Assembly: GCA_963711035.1 (NCBI GenBank) | Contig: CAVQCN010000001.1 | Span: 1,054,001 to 1,118,000 of the forward strand | Direction of reading: 5' to 3' | DNA from: WHTK01 sp963711035 | GTDB taxonomy: Bacteria; Chloroflexota; Dehalococcoidia; DSTF01; WHTK01 | Length of the DNA: 64,000 bases | Shown: positions 17,913 to 24,527 of the stretch, in pieces | Layout of the letters: each line of letters opens with the position of its first letter | Position numbering within the stretch: position 1 is the stretch's first letter | Position numbers and translations under genes: made by a program | The notes under the pieces: generated by a model | The model's input: the letters and a program-made list of their open reading frames with translations, nothing else | Told to the model about the DNA's origin: nothing | Database searches by the model: none

Positions 17913-18290
17913 ATGGCGATTCTCAGGCTGACGTTCCTGGAACCCAGGCGCGGCAGCGAAGACGAGGTTGAACGATTGCTGGAGGAGCTGGATGCCACGG
18001 TCGCGAACGCGCCGGGGCTGATCATGAGCTTCCTTCTCAATCAGGAACCTCGCCGGCTGGGACGAATATCGTTCTGGCAATCCAAAGACGGTGCCAACCG
18101 AGAGGCGGCTAACTCCCATGTTCTCTCTCTGCGTTCTCGCCTGCGCCATCTCTCGGTGGACACGGAGGAAAGGCTTCTAGAGGTCACCTCGGGCTTCCTG
18201 CCCGAGGGGTTCAGCTCACTGCAGGATGCGGCCAAGTTGCGGGCGTACTTCCCCTCCTCCGCCCAACAAGTGGCCTTACCTGCCGACTAG
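17913..18290 (+). CDS. Antibiotic biosynthesis monooxygenase (ABM)-like small protein
   Basis: 125 residues. The first 75 residues resemble the dimeric alpha/beta-barrel ABM fold: MAILRLTFLEPRRGSEDEVE, then a helix LLEELDATVANAPGLIMSFL and a strand with RISFWQSKDG. ABM relatives act as small monooxygenases or heme/quinone-related enzymes. The rest has no recognisable domain. ATG at 17913 follows GGGAGG. It is co-directional with the 45-residue gene 12 bp upstream. No catalytic residues can be assigned. Confidence 0.5.
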   Translation: MAILRLTFLEPRRGSEDEVERLLEELDATVANAPGLIMSFLLNQEPRRLGRISFWQSKDGANREAANSHVLSLRSRLRHLSVDTEERLLEVTSGFLPEGFSSLQDAAKLRAYFPSSAQQVALPAD

Positions 18291-18297
18291 GAGCCCT

Positions 18298-18350
18298 TCG
18301 AAGGGGCCGGGACGTGCTGCCCCATTGGTCCCGGTCCCTTCTTTCCCCCT
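18298..18350 (+). terminator. Probable intrinsic terminator
   Basis: GGGGCCGGGAC (about 18302-18314) pairs with GTCCCGGTCCC (about 18330-18341), followed by TTCTTTCCCCCTTTT. It lies just after the stop of the ABM-like gene. Confidence 0.6.
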
Positions 18351-18363
18351 TTTGCTCTCGCTC

Positions 18364-18407
18364 CACAGTCACGACTGCTGATCGATCGACCAGCAGTCGT
18401 GACTGTG
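18364..18407. repeat. Long perfect inverted repeat
   Basis: 17-bp arms (18364-18380 and 18391-18407, CACAGTCACGACTGCTG and its complement) around the loop ATCGATCGAC. There is no T tract, so its role (bidirectional terminator, protein-binding palindrome or repeat relic) is open. Immediately after it lies a fragment beginning TCATTGCGAGCC that resembles a dispersed intergenic repeat. Confidence 0.6.
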
Positions 18408-18509
18408 TGTAGACCGATTGTCATTGCGAGCCATGGCGGCGGCAGCGCGGCGTGGCGATCGGGGGTGGGGCGGAACCTTCATCCTGGCTGAGAAACGTTG
18501 GGGCTGAGA

Positions 18510-18557
18510 ACACCGAAAGGGCCGGAGCGCTTAGCGCTCCGGCCCTCGGTGTCTTTC
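18510..18557. terminator. Terminator of the type II glutamine synthetase gene
   Basis: ACACCGAAAGGGCCGGAGCGC pairs with GCGCTCCGGCCCTCGGTGT (one mismatch/bulge) around TTA. It sits 18 bp past the glnII stop on the minus strand. The + strand side has TCTTTC, so it may work in both directions. Confidence 0.8.
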
Positions 18558-18574
18558 CCGGGATGGGCTGTCGT

Positions 18575-19573
18575 TTAGTGGTTGCCGGACACCGTGTCCA
18601 TGATCAGCCGGGTCACGACGTACGGGTCGATGTTGGCGCAAGGGCGACGGTCTTCGATGTAGCCCTTGCGGTCGACCTCGACCTGCCATGGGATGCGGAC
18701 GGATGCGCCGCGGTCGGAGACGCCGTAATTGAACTCTCGGTACGAGGCGGTCTCGTGCAGGCCAGTGAGGCGGTCCTCGATGCCGAAGCCGTAGTTTTGG
18801 ATGTGCAGCTCGTGGCGGCGGCCCAGCGCTTCGGCGGCAGCGACGTTGGGCTCGTAACTCTCACGCATGGCCTTGTTGGAGAAGTTGGTGTGACAGCCTG
18901 CACCATTCCAGTCGCCGCGGACCGGCTTCGGGTCGAGCGTGGCGGAGATGCCGAACTCCTCGCCGACGCGGTAGAGCAGCCAGCGCGCCAGCCAGAGTTC
19001 GTCGCTGACGGCCAGCGCTCCCAGCGGTCCGACCTGAAACTCCCACTGACCGGGCATGACCTCGGCGTTGATGCCGGAGATGCCGAGTCCGGCGGCCAGG
19101 CAGGCAGCGAGGTGCTTTTCGATCATGGGCCGTCCGAAGACCTCGTCCGCGCCGACGCCGCAGTAGTAGCCGCCCTGTGGGGCCGGGAAGCCGGCTTCAG
19201 GAAAGCCGAGGGGCCGTGAGCCGAAGAATAGGGTGTACTCCTGCTCCAGGCCGAACCAGTAGTCCTGGTCCTTGTACATTTCCGCGATCTTGGCGCACTC
19301 GGCGCGCGTGTTCGTCGGGTGGGGCGTCATATCCACTAGCAGGACTTCGCAGAGCACCAGCTTGTTGGCGCCGCCGCGGATCGGGTCGGGACAGACGTAA
19401 ACGGGCTTGAGGACGCAGTCGGAGCGATCGCCAGGGGCCTGGCTGGTCGACGAACCATCGAAGCCCCAGATGGGCATGTCGGTGTCGCCGTCCTTCATGA
19501 TCTTGGTCTTGGACCGCAGCTTTGCGGTCGGTTGGGTCCCGTCAACCCAGATGTACTCAGCCATGTAGGCCAT
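18575..19573 (-). CDS. glnII: Glutamine synthetase, type II (eukaryotic-like)
   Basis: 332 residues, the length of GSII rather than the 440-470 of GSI. Diagnostic segments are the beta-grasp start AEYIWVDGTQPTAKLRSK, WGFDGSSTSQAPG, SDCVLKPVYVCPDP, the metal-binding FGLEQEYTLF, MPGQWEFQVG, and GAGCHTNFSNKAM, RIPWQVEVDRKGYIEDRRP and NIDPYVV at the C-terminus. It catalyses ATP-dependent amidation of glutamate. Start at ATG 19573 behind CAGGAGGAGCTG; ATG at 19564 is also possible. It follows glnK and amt on the same strand, so it belongs to a nitrogen operon or regulon; bacterial GSII is mostly known from rhizobia, actinobacteria and Bacteroidota. A hairpin terminator follows. Confidence 0.96.
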   Translation of the reverse strand: MAYMAEYIWVDGTQPTAKLRSKTKIMKDGDTDMPIWGFDGSSTSQAPGDRSDCVLKPVYVCPDPIRGGANKLVLCEVLLVDMTPHPTNTRAECAKIAEMYKDQDYWFGLEQEYTLFFGSRPLGFPEAGFPAPQGGYYCGVGADEVFGRPMIEKHLAACLAAGLGISGINAEVMPGQWEFQVGPLGALAVSDELWLARWLLYRVGEEFGISATLDPKPVRGDWNGAGCHTNFSNKAMRESYEPNVAAAEALGRRHELHIQNYGFGIEDRLTGLHETASYREFNYGVSDRGASVRIPWQVEVDRKGYIEDRRPCANIDPYVVTRLIMDTVSGNH

Positions 19574-19720
19574 TGGTTTCAGCTCCTCCTGTCGGTCGCA
19601 CCGATGTGGTTTGTCGCGGGGCTATCACAAGTTTTATACCTGCACCACTCGTGGGGCGCCAGAGCGAAATGCGCCTCTGACGCCCGGGAAAGGGTGTTGT
19701 CATCTAATCTTAAAAATTGG

Positions 19721-20062
19721 TTACAGTGCGTCTTCGCCCCTCTCGCCCGTACGCACGCGGATCGCCTCGCTCACGGGCGAAACGAAGATCTTGCCGTCGC
19801 CGATCGAGCCGGTGCGTGCTGATTCGAGGATCACGGCGATGACGCGCTCCGTGTCGGCGTCGCGTACGACGAGCTCGACGCGGCTCTTCGGCAGCATGTC
19901 GACCCGGTACTCTTCTCCGCCGCGGCCCGAGTGGACGATGCCCTTCTGCACGCCGCGGCCCGTGACGTTGACGATGTTGAGGCCGACGAAGCCGGCTGCC
20001 GCGAGTGCTTCCTTGACGGTCTCGAGCCGTTCCGGCCGGACGATTGCCTCGATCTTGTTCAT
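19721..20062 (-). CDS. glnK: Nitrogen regulatory protein PII
   Basis: 113-residue PII protein. It begins MNKIEAIVRPERLETVKEAL. The T-loop lies at residues about 37-55 (GRGVQKGIVHSGRGGEEYRVD), keeping Tyr at the position equivalent to Tyr51 (uridylylation or adenylylation site) but not the Tyr46 equivalent. It ends with the ATP-binding core (GDGKIFVSPVSEAIRVRTGE). It binds ADP/ATP and 2-oxoglutarate and should gate the Amt transporter next door. It is placed 21 bp after the amt stop on the same strand, the classic amt-glnK arrangement, so glnK rather than glnB is the appropriate name. Confidence 0.96.
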   Translation of the reverse strand: MNKIEAIVRPERLETVKEALAAAGFVGLNIVNVTGRGVQKGIVHSGRGGEEYRVDMLPKSRVELVVRDADTERVIAVILESARTGSIGDGKIFVSPVSEAIRVRTGERGEDAL

Positions 20063-20083
20063 CTGAGGATGGCTCCTTCTGGA

Positions 20084-21388
20084 TTAACCGCGCGCTTCCG
20101 ACCGCTCGGTGACCGGCACCGGCACGGGCTCTGGGATGACGGGGATGCCGGCGTATGGCGAGCCGCCGTCGAAGACGTAGGCACGCTCGCCGTGCTGACT
20201 GGCGTCGAGGCCGACGAGCTCGTCTTCTTCGCTGACCCGGAGCCCCATCACGGCGTCGAGCACTTTGAGCAGGATGATCGTAACCACGAACGAGTAAGCC
20301 AGCGTCACGCCGATGGCAACCAGTTGTCTGCCCAGTTGCGCGGCGTCGCCGTAGAAGAGGCCGTTGGCCACGCCGCCCACCGCAGTCGTTGCGAACAGGC
20401 CGGTAGCGATGGCGCCCCAGGCACCGCCGACGCCGTGCACGCCTACGACGTCCAACGAGTCGTCAAGGCCGGCGTGAGCGCGCAGGCGCACAGCAAAGTA
20501 ACAGATGGCGCCGGCGCCGACGCCGATGATCAGCGCGGGCAGGGGCTCCACGAAGCCGGAAGCGGGCGTGATCGCTACGAGTCCGGCAACGGCGCCTGCC
20601 GCGGCGCCCACGACACTGGGCTTGCCCGTGACGATCCAGCTCAGCGCCACCCAGGTGCAGAGCGCGGCGCCTGCCGCGACATGGGTGGCGACGAAGGCGC
20701 TCGTAGCCAGCGTGCCGGCGGCCAGGGCGCTGCCGGCGTTGAAGCCGAACCATCCGAACCAGAGCAACCCGGCTCCGACGACGACCATCGTGATGTCGTG
20801 GGGTTCCATGGGCTCCCGGCCGTAGCCGTGCCGCTTGCCGTAGACGATGGCGGCGGCGAGCGCCGCGACGCCCGCGTTGACGTGCACGACGGTGCCGCCG
20901 GCGAAGTCGAGGGCGCCGAGGTGGTCGAGGCCGAGGAAGCCGCCGCCCCAGACCCAGTGTGCCACCGGGTCATAGACGATCGTCGACCACAGAAGCATGA
21001 ACACGAGGAAGGTGCTGAACTTGGCGCGCTCGGCGAAGGCGCCGGTGATCAGCGCCGGTGTAATCACCGCGAACATCATCTGGAAGATCATGTACGCCTG
21101 GTGCGGCACCGTCGGCGCGTACGGCCCCGGCATCGTGGCCGAGACGTTCTTCAACCCGATATACGACAGGTCGCCGATGACGCCGCCGACGTCTGGACCG
21201 AAGGCCAGCGTGTAGCCGATGAGCACGAACTGCACCGTGATAACGCCCAGCATCATGAAGCTGTGCATGATGGTGCCCAACACGTTCTTGCTGCGTGTCA
21301 GGCCGCCGTAGAAAAGCGCCAGCCCGGGTGTCATCAGCATGACCAGCGCCGATGAGACCAGGAGCCAGGCAACGTCGCCAGAGTCCAT
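20084..21388 (-). CDS. amt: Ammonium transporter
   Basis: 434 residues with eleven to twelve predicted membrane helices. Family signatures are LALFYGGLTRSKNVL near the start, WVWGGGFLGLDHLGALDFAGG, VHVNAGVAALAAA, LLWFGWFGFNAGSAL and DVVGVHGVGGAWGAI, which includes the twin-His pore residue context. The C-terminal tail (about residues 390-434) is long and Pro-rich. It conducts NH3/NH4+ and is expected to be blocked by PII at high nitrogen status. The GlnR-like box at 21485-21511 lies about 97-123 bp upstream of the start, and an orphan response regulator gene precedes it on the same strand. Confidence 0.96.
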   Translation of the reverse strand: MDSGDVAWLLVSSALVMLMTPGLALFYGGLTRSKNVLGTIMHSFMMLGVITVQFVLIGYTLAFGPDVGGVIGDLSYIGLKNVSATMPGPYAPTVPHQAYMIFQMMFAVITPALITGAFAERAKFSTFLVFMLLWSTIVYDPVAHWVWGGGFLGLDHLGALDFAGGTVVHVNAGVAALAAAIVYGKRHGYGREPMEPHDITMVVVGAGLLWFGWFGFNAGSALAAGTLATSAFVATHVAAGAALCTWVALSWIVTGKPSVVGAAAGAVAGLVAITPASGFVEPLPALIIGVGAGAICYFAVRLRAHAGLDDSLDVVGVHGVGGAWGAIATGLFATTAVGGVANGLFYGDAAQLGRQLVAIGVTLAYSFVVTIILLKVLDAVMGLRVSEEDELVGLDASQHGERAYVFDGGSPYAGIPVIPEPVPVPVTERSEARG

Positions 21389-21484
21389 AGATTCCCCCTC
21401 TTCTCGTCAGGCGGATCAGCTCTCCTGGCGCGTGCCCTGCGCCGGAAGACGGCCTGCGAGATGAGGCGAGGTTAGGGACGGATT

Positions 21485-21511
21485 GTTACAGCCATGTTTC
21501 AGGCTGGTTAA
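21485..21511 (-). promoter_or_regulatory. GlnR-box-like operator upstream of amt
   Basis: On the minus strand the sequence is TTAAC-N6-GAAAC-N6-GTAAC (exactly five-six-five-six-five bases), the spacing and consensus (gTnAc/GaAAc half-sites) of actinobacterial GlnR boxes. It lies between the regulator gene (ending at 21547) and amt, 96 bp before the amt start codon, a usual distance for activation. The element is seen in the sequence; GlnR-type regulation is an inference. Confidence 0.65.
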
Positions 21512-21546
21512 AATTGGCCTAGCGGTAGGTGAATTTCAGAGATTTG

Positions 21547-22209
21547 CTAGCCGTCAGAGGGGAAGCGATAGCCGACGTTGCGCACCGTCTCAATGTAGAT
21601 CGTCGGGCCCGTCTCGATCTTGCTGCGCAGGCGCCGGATGTGCACGTCGACCGTGCGGGCGCCGCCGAAGTACTCATAGCCCCAGACGCGGTTGAGCAGG
21701 GCCTCGCGGGTGAAGACCTTGCCGCGGTTGGTCATAAGGAAGCGCAGCAGCTCGAACTCTTTGAACGTAAGGTTGACGGGCTGCTCCGCAACGAACACCT
21801 TGTAGTTCGCCAGGTCGACAACGAGCTGGCCGCTGCGCAGCATGTTTGCGGAGTCGATGCCGGTATGGCGCCAGATGGCGCGCCGCAGCCGCAGGAGCAA
21901 CTCGTCTGAGGAGATCGGCATCGTCAGGAAGTCGTCCAGTGGCCAGGCAGGGTCGATGCCCGTCATCTGGTCGGCGCGGACGAGCAGCAACAGGGGCGCT
22001 TTCGCGGACCGCAGCGGAGACTCGATAATGCGACGAGTCTCGTCCAGGTTCGCGCCGGCCTCAACGATGATGGCATCGTAATCCGGGCTGGTGAGTCCCT
22101 CTTCGGCGCGATCCGGCTCGAGGGTCAAAACCTCGATGTCGAAAGCTGAAAGGTCACGGCGGATTGCCGCCGTGCCTTCCGTCTGGTAGACAAGAAGCAC
22201 TTGTTGCAT
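21547..22209 (-). CDS. Orphan OmpR-family regulator with non-phosphorylatable receiver (GlnR-like)
   Basis: 220 residues from ATG 22209 (a TTG at 22254 would add 15 weakly conserved residues). Residues 1-112 form a CheY-like receiver lacking every phosphorylation residue: the acidic pair is replaced by VYQTE (8-11), the phospho-acceptor Asp by Glu50, and the conserved Lys by Met97 (FLTMPIS). Residues about 125-218 form an OmpR/PhoB winged helix, with GKVFTREALLNRVWGYEYFG and the recognition helix ARTVDVHIRRLRSKIE. This is the plan of GlnR, the nitrogen regulator of actinobacteria. There is no sensor kinase beside it; it lies between amt and a divergent glnA, with GlnR-box-like elements on both sides. 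Confidence 0.85.
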   Translation of the reverse strand: MQQVLLVYQTEGTAAIRRDLSAFDIEVLTLEPDRAEEGLTSPDYDAIIVEAGANLDETRRIIESPLRSAKAPLLLLVRADQMTGIDPAWPLDDFLTMPISSDELLLRLRRAIWRHTGIDSANMLRSGQLVVDLANYKVFVAEQPVNLTFKEFELLRFLMTNRGKVFTREALLNRVWGYEYFGGARTVDVHIRRLRSKIETGPTIYIETVRNVGYRFPSDG

Positions 22210-22243
22210 GTCAAGGAGTATAGCGACCGGCACGCTAGGGTCA

Positions 22244-22259
22244 TTAACACGCAAGTAAT
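22244..22259 (+). promoter_or_regulatory. GlnR-box-like element 1, regulator/glnA divergent promoter
   Basis: TTAAC-N6-GTAAT on the + strand, 66-81 bp before the first glnA start codon and just outside the regulator start at 22209. It fits a two-half-site GlnR box with 11-bp periodicity. Weaker match than the amt element. Confidence 0.45.
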
Positions 22260-22294
22260 GGTTTGAATCTGAGGGGTGTCTTCAGATCCGTCTT

Positions 22295-22310
22295 GTAACC
22301 AAAAGTTAAC
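22295..22310 (+). promoter_or_regulatory. GlnR-box-like element 2, regulator/glnA divergent promoter
   Basis: GTAAC-N6-TTAAC on the + strand, 86-101 bp upstream of the regulator start and 15 bp before the first glnA start codon (36 bp before the next ATG). It could serve autoregulation or repress glnA. Confidence 0.5.
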
Positions 22311-22324
22311 CAAGTTCTCCAGGG

Positions 22325-23734
22325 ATGCGCGGAAAGGCGCTGGCTATGATGAATAACGATATGACTGCAGATGAAAGCCGTGAATTTGTCCTGCAGCAAT
22401 GCCGCCAGCAGGACGTCAAGTTCATTCGGCTCTGGTTCACAGACACGCTCGGCTCCCTGAAGAGCTTTGCGATTACCTTTGAGGAGCTCGAAGGAGCGCT
22501 GGAGGAGGGCGTGGGCTTCGATGGCGGCGCCATCGAAGGTTTTGCCCGCGCCGGCGAGAGCGACATGAACGCCATCCCGGACGCGGCGACCTTTCAGCTG
22601 CTGCCGTGGCGCCCGCGCGAGCGGCGGGTGGCGCGCATGTTCTGCGACATCCATCTGCCGGACGGCTCGCCCTTCCCGGGCGACCCGCGCTACGTCCTCA
22701 AGCGCAGCCTGCAGCGCGCCGCGGCGCTAGGCTTCACGTTCTACGTCGGCCCGGAAGTGGAGTACTTCTACTTCCGGGAAGGCGACAGCAGCAGGCCGGA
22801 GCCGCTCGACCACGGCGGCTACTTCGACCTGACTCCCCTCGACGCGGCCAGCGATCTGCGGCGCGAGACCGTGCTCACGCTGGAGGAGATGGGCATCGGC
22901 GTCGAGTCCAGCCACCACGAGGTGGCGCCGTCGCAGCACGAGGTCGACCTGCGCTATACGGACGCGCTGACGATGGCGGACAACCTGATGACGACACGTC
23001 TCGTCGTCAAGGAAGTGGCGATGGCCGCCGGCGTCTACGCGACCTTCATGCCCAAGCCGCTCGCCAACGAGAACGGCTCCGGCATGCATTGCCACATGTC
23101 CCTGTTCCGCGGTGAGCAGAACGCCTTCTTTGACGAGAACGACCCGTTGCACCTCTCGGCCGTAGCGCGCGGCTTCCTGGCCGGCCTGCTGCGGCACTCG
23201 CGGGAGATCACCCTGATCACGAACCAGTGGGTGAACTCCTACAAGCGCCTCATCCCCGGCTTCGAGGCGCCGGTGCGCGTCGCCTGGAACCGCCGCGGCG
23301 CGACCGTGGCGCCGCCTCTGGTGGGCCCGAAGGAGCAGCCCGGCGGCCGCATGCCCGGCGATCTGCTGCGCGTGCCCGACTACCGGCCGGGTCGCGAGAC
23401 TGCATCTCGCGTCGAGTACCGGGCGCCGGACGCGGCCTGCAACCCGTACCTCGCGTTCGCCGCGATGCTGGCGGCCGGTCTCGAGGGTATCGAGAAAGAG
23501 TATCCGCTGCCACCGCCGCGTGACGTCCGCGACGAGGGTCAGATGGAGGACGCGCCGACCCTGCCCGGCAGCCTCTACGAGGCGCTGCTGGAGACGGAAA
23601 ACAGCGTCCTGGTGCGGGAGTGTATGGGCGAGCACGTCTTCGAGAGCCTGATGGCCTCGAAGCGCATCGAATGGGAGAGCTACCGCTCGCACATTACCGA
23701 CTTCGAACTGGGCCGCTACCTGCCGATCCTGTGA
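22325..23734 (+). CDS. glnA: Glutamine synthetase, type I
   Basis: 469 residues of GSI type. The signatures are: FIRLWFTDTLGSLKSFAIT at the N-terminus; EGVGFDGGAIEGFARAGESDM (Asp-latch region); the metal-binding YVGPEVEYFYF; HHEVAPSQHEVDLRYTDAL; NENGSGMHCHMSLF; and NSYKRLIPGFEAPV with the ATP/Glu-binding R residues. The adenylylation-site region (usually NLY-D) is absent as such near residue 400, which has YPLPPPRDV. Start at ATG 22325 or, as likely, ATG 22346. It is transcribed divergently from the GlnR-like regulator across a short intergenic region carrying two box-like elements. With GSII, PII and Amt nearby it makes a full ammonium-assimilation locus. Confidence 0.96.
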   Translation: MRGKALAMMNNDMTADESREFVLQQCRQQDVKFIRLWFTDTLGSLKSFAITFEELEGALEEGVGFDGGAIEGFARAGESDMNAIPDAATFQLLPWRPRERRVARMFCDIHLPDGSPFPGDPRYVLKRSLQRAAALGFTFYVGPEVEYFYFREGDSSRPEPLDHGGYFDLTPLDAASDLRRETVLTLEEMGIGVESSHHEVAPSQHEVDLRYTDALTMADNLMTTRLVVKEVAMAAGVYATFMPKPLANENGSGMHCHMSLFRGEQNAFFDENDPLHLSAVARGFLAGLLRHSREITLITNQWVNSYKRLIPGFEAPVRVAWNRRGATVAPPLVGPKEQPGGRMPGDLLRVPDYRPGRETASRVEYRAPDAACNPYLAFAAMLAAGLEGIEKEYPLPPPRDVRDEGQMEDAPTLPGSLYEALLETENSVLVRECMGEHVFESLMASKRIEWESYRSHITDFELGRYLPIL

Positions 23735-23754
23735 GCAAAGCCGGGGGCTCCACC

Positions 23755-23940
23755 TGTCATTCTGAGCCGCAGGCGAAGAATCTCCCGGCATTCCGACGCG
23801 GCGTGGGCGACGCGCCCGACGCGGCACAGACGATCTGGCGCGGCCATGCGAAGGGTGGCCCGCTAGATCGCCCGCGCGGGTGCCGTCGTCGGCTCGCAGA
23901 GGGGCTTGCCGGGAGATGCTTCACCGCGTTCAACATGACA
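23755..23940. repeat. MITE-like dispersed repeat
   Basis: 186-bp element with imperfect inverted ends. It starts TGTCATTCTGAGCCGCAGG and ends with the complement of TGTCATGTTGAACGCGG; both arms continue into GAAG.ATCTCCCGGCA. It lies 20 bp after glnA. The same left arm in reverse appears at about 10536-10562. Elements of this kind are common non-coding repeats in high-GC environmental genomes. Confidence 0.65.
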
Positions 23941-24349
23941 GCGTGTCTGGGTGCTTCACCCCATCGTTGAGCACCGGTGGGCGTGCGGTCAGTCGAGGCG
24001 TCGGCCGCGGGCGTAGCGGGGACCTTAAGGTCGCCACGCGCGCCCCGTCGGGCACGACCCTGACCTCGGCGTTTTGGACGATGGCCTGTGGTTGGACGGG
24101 ACGCGGCGGCAGCATGAAGGCTGCCGCTACAGATCAGGCAGCGCCGCGGCCGCTTCCTAAATGCGCGACGTAACGTAAACGCTAGGCGTAAGTTGCATGC
24201 TGCGGTGTCAGAGCTGCGTTGATCTGCGCGTTGGCGCGTGTATAACGATGGGCAAGTTTGGCGCCAGCGCGTCTCTTCCCACACGTAGGAAACGTTAAAA
24301 ATGCATAAATATAAGGGGTAACCCTCACGCTGCACGTTGACGGCCCTGA
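23941..24349. other. Intergenic region without a gene
   Basis: No credible coding sequence. It contains short repeat-like pieces: GGTGCTTCACCCC at about 23951, a CCTTAAGG palindrome near 24024, and a GC-rich stretch near 24100-24160. An AT-rich patch (about 24295-24320, TAAAAATGCATAAATATAAGG) precedes the leader below and probably contains the promoter of the surface-protein gene. Confidence 0.4.
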
Positions 24350-24527
24350 TATACTCCGTCGTGGCTGTTGGCTAAAGCAGCCGGCCGCAAAGCGGCCCCT
24401 TTCTCCTGCGCGCTTACGGGGAGGTGGCGGGCGCGACCGACAAGGGACAGTCGGGCGTGTCTCCCAGGCGCCAAGACCGGCTCGGTCGGGTGATCGGCCG
24501 GATCACACCCTCGCGGAGGTGCAGAAC
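24350..24527 (+). ncRNA. Structured 5' leader of the surface-protein gene (candidate cis-regulatory RNA)
   Basis: A run of hairpins before the start codon: GGCTG..CAGCC (about 24363-24382), then GGCCGC-AAA-GCGGCC (about 24383-24397) followed by CCCCTTTCT, then CTCC..GGAG, GACTGT-like pairs around 24440-24456 and GACC..GGTC around 24474-24487. The second hairpin plus its pyrimidine tail could act as an attenuator. I checked it against memory of c-di-GMP-I, c-di-AMP and cobalamin riboswitch cores and could not match any; a conserved family is possible but unproven. The start codon has GCGGAGGTG upstream. Confidence 0.35.

Noticed and set aside
19690..19724. GlnR box upstream of type II glutamine synthetase
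   Set aside because: GTAAC-N6-TTAAG overlaps the end of glnK on the minus strand, but the third half-site fails and it lies 150 bp from the start codon; too weak to list.
24360..24460. c-di-GMP-I, c-di-AMP or cobalamin riboswitch
   Set aside because: A CGCAAAGC string occurs, but the flanking conserved core of these riboswitches is missing.
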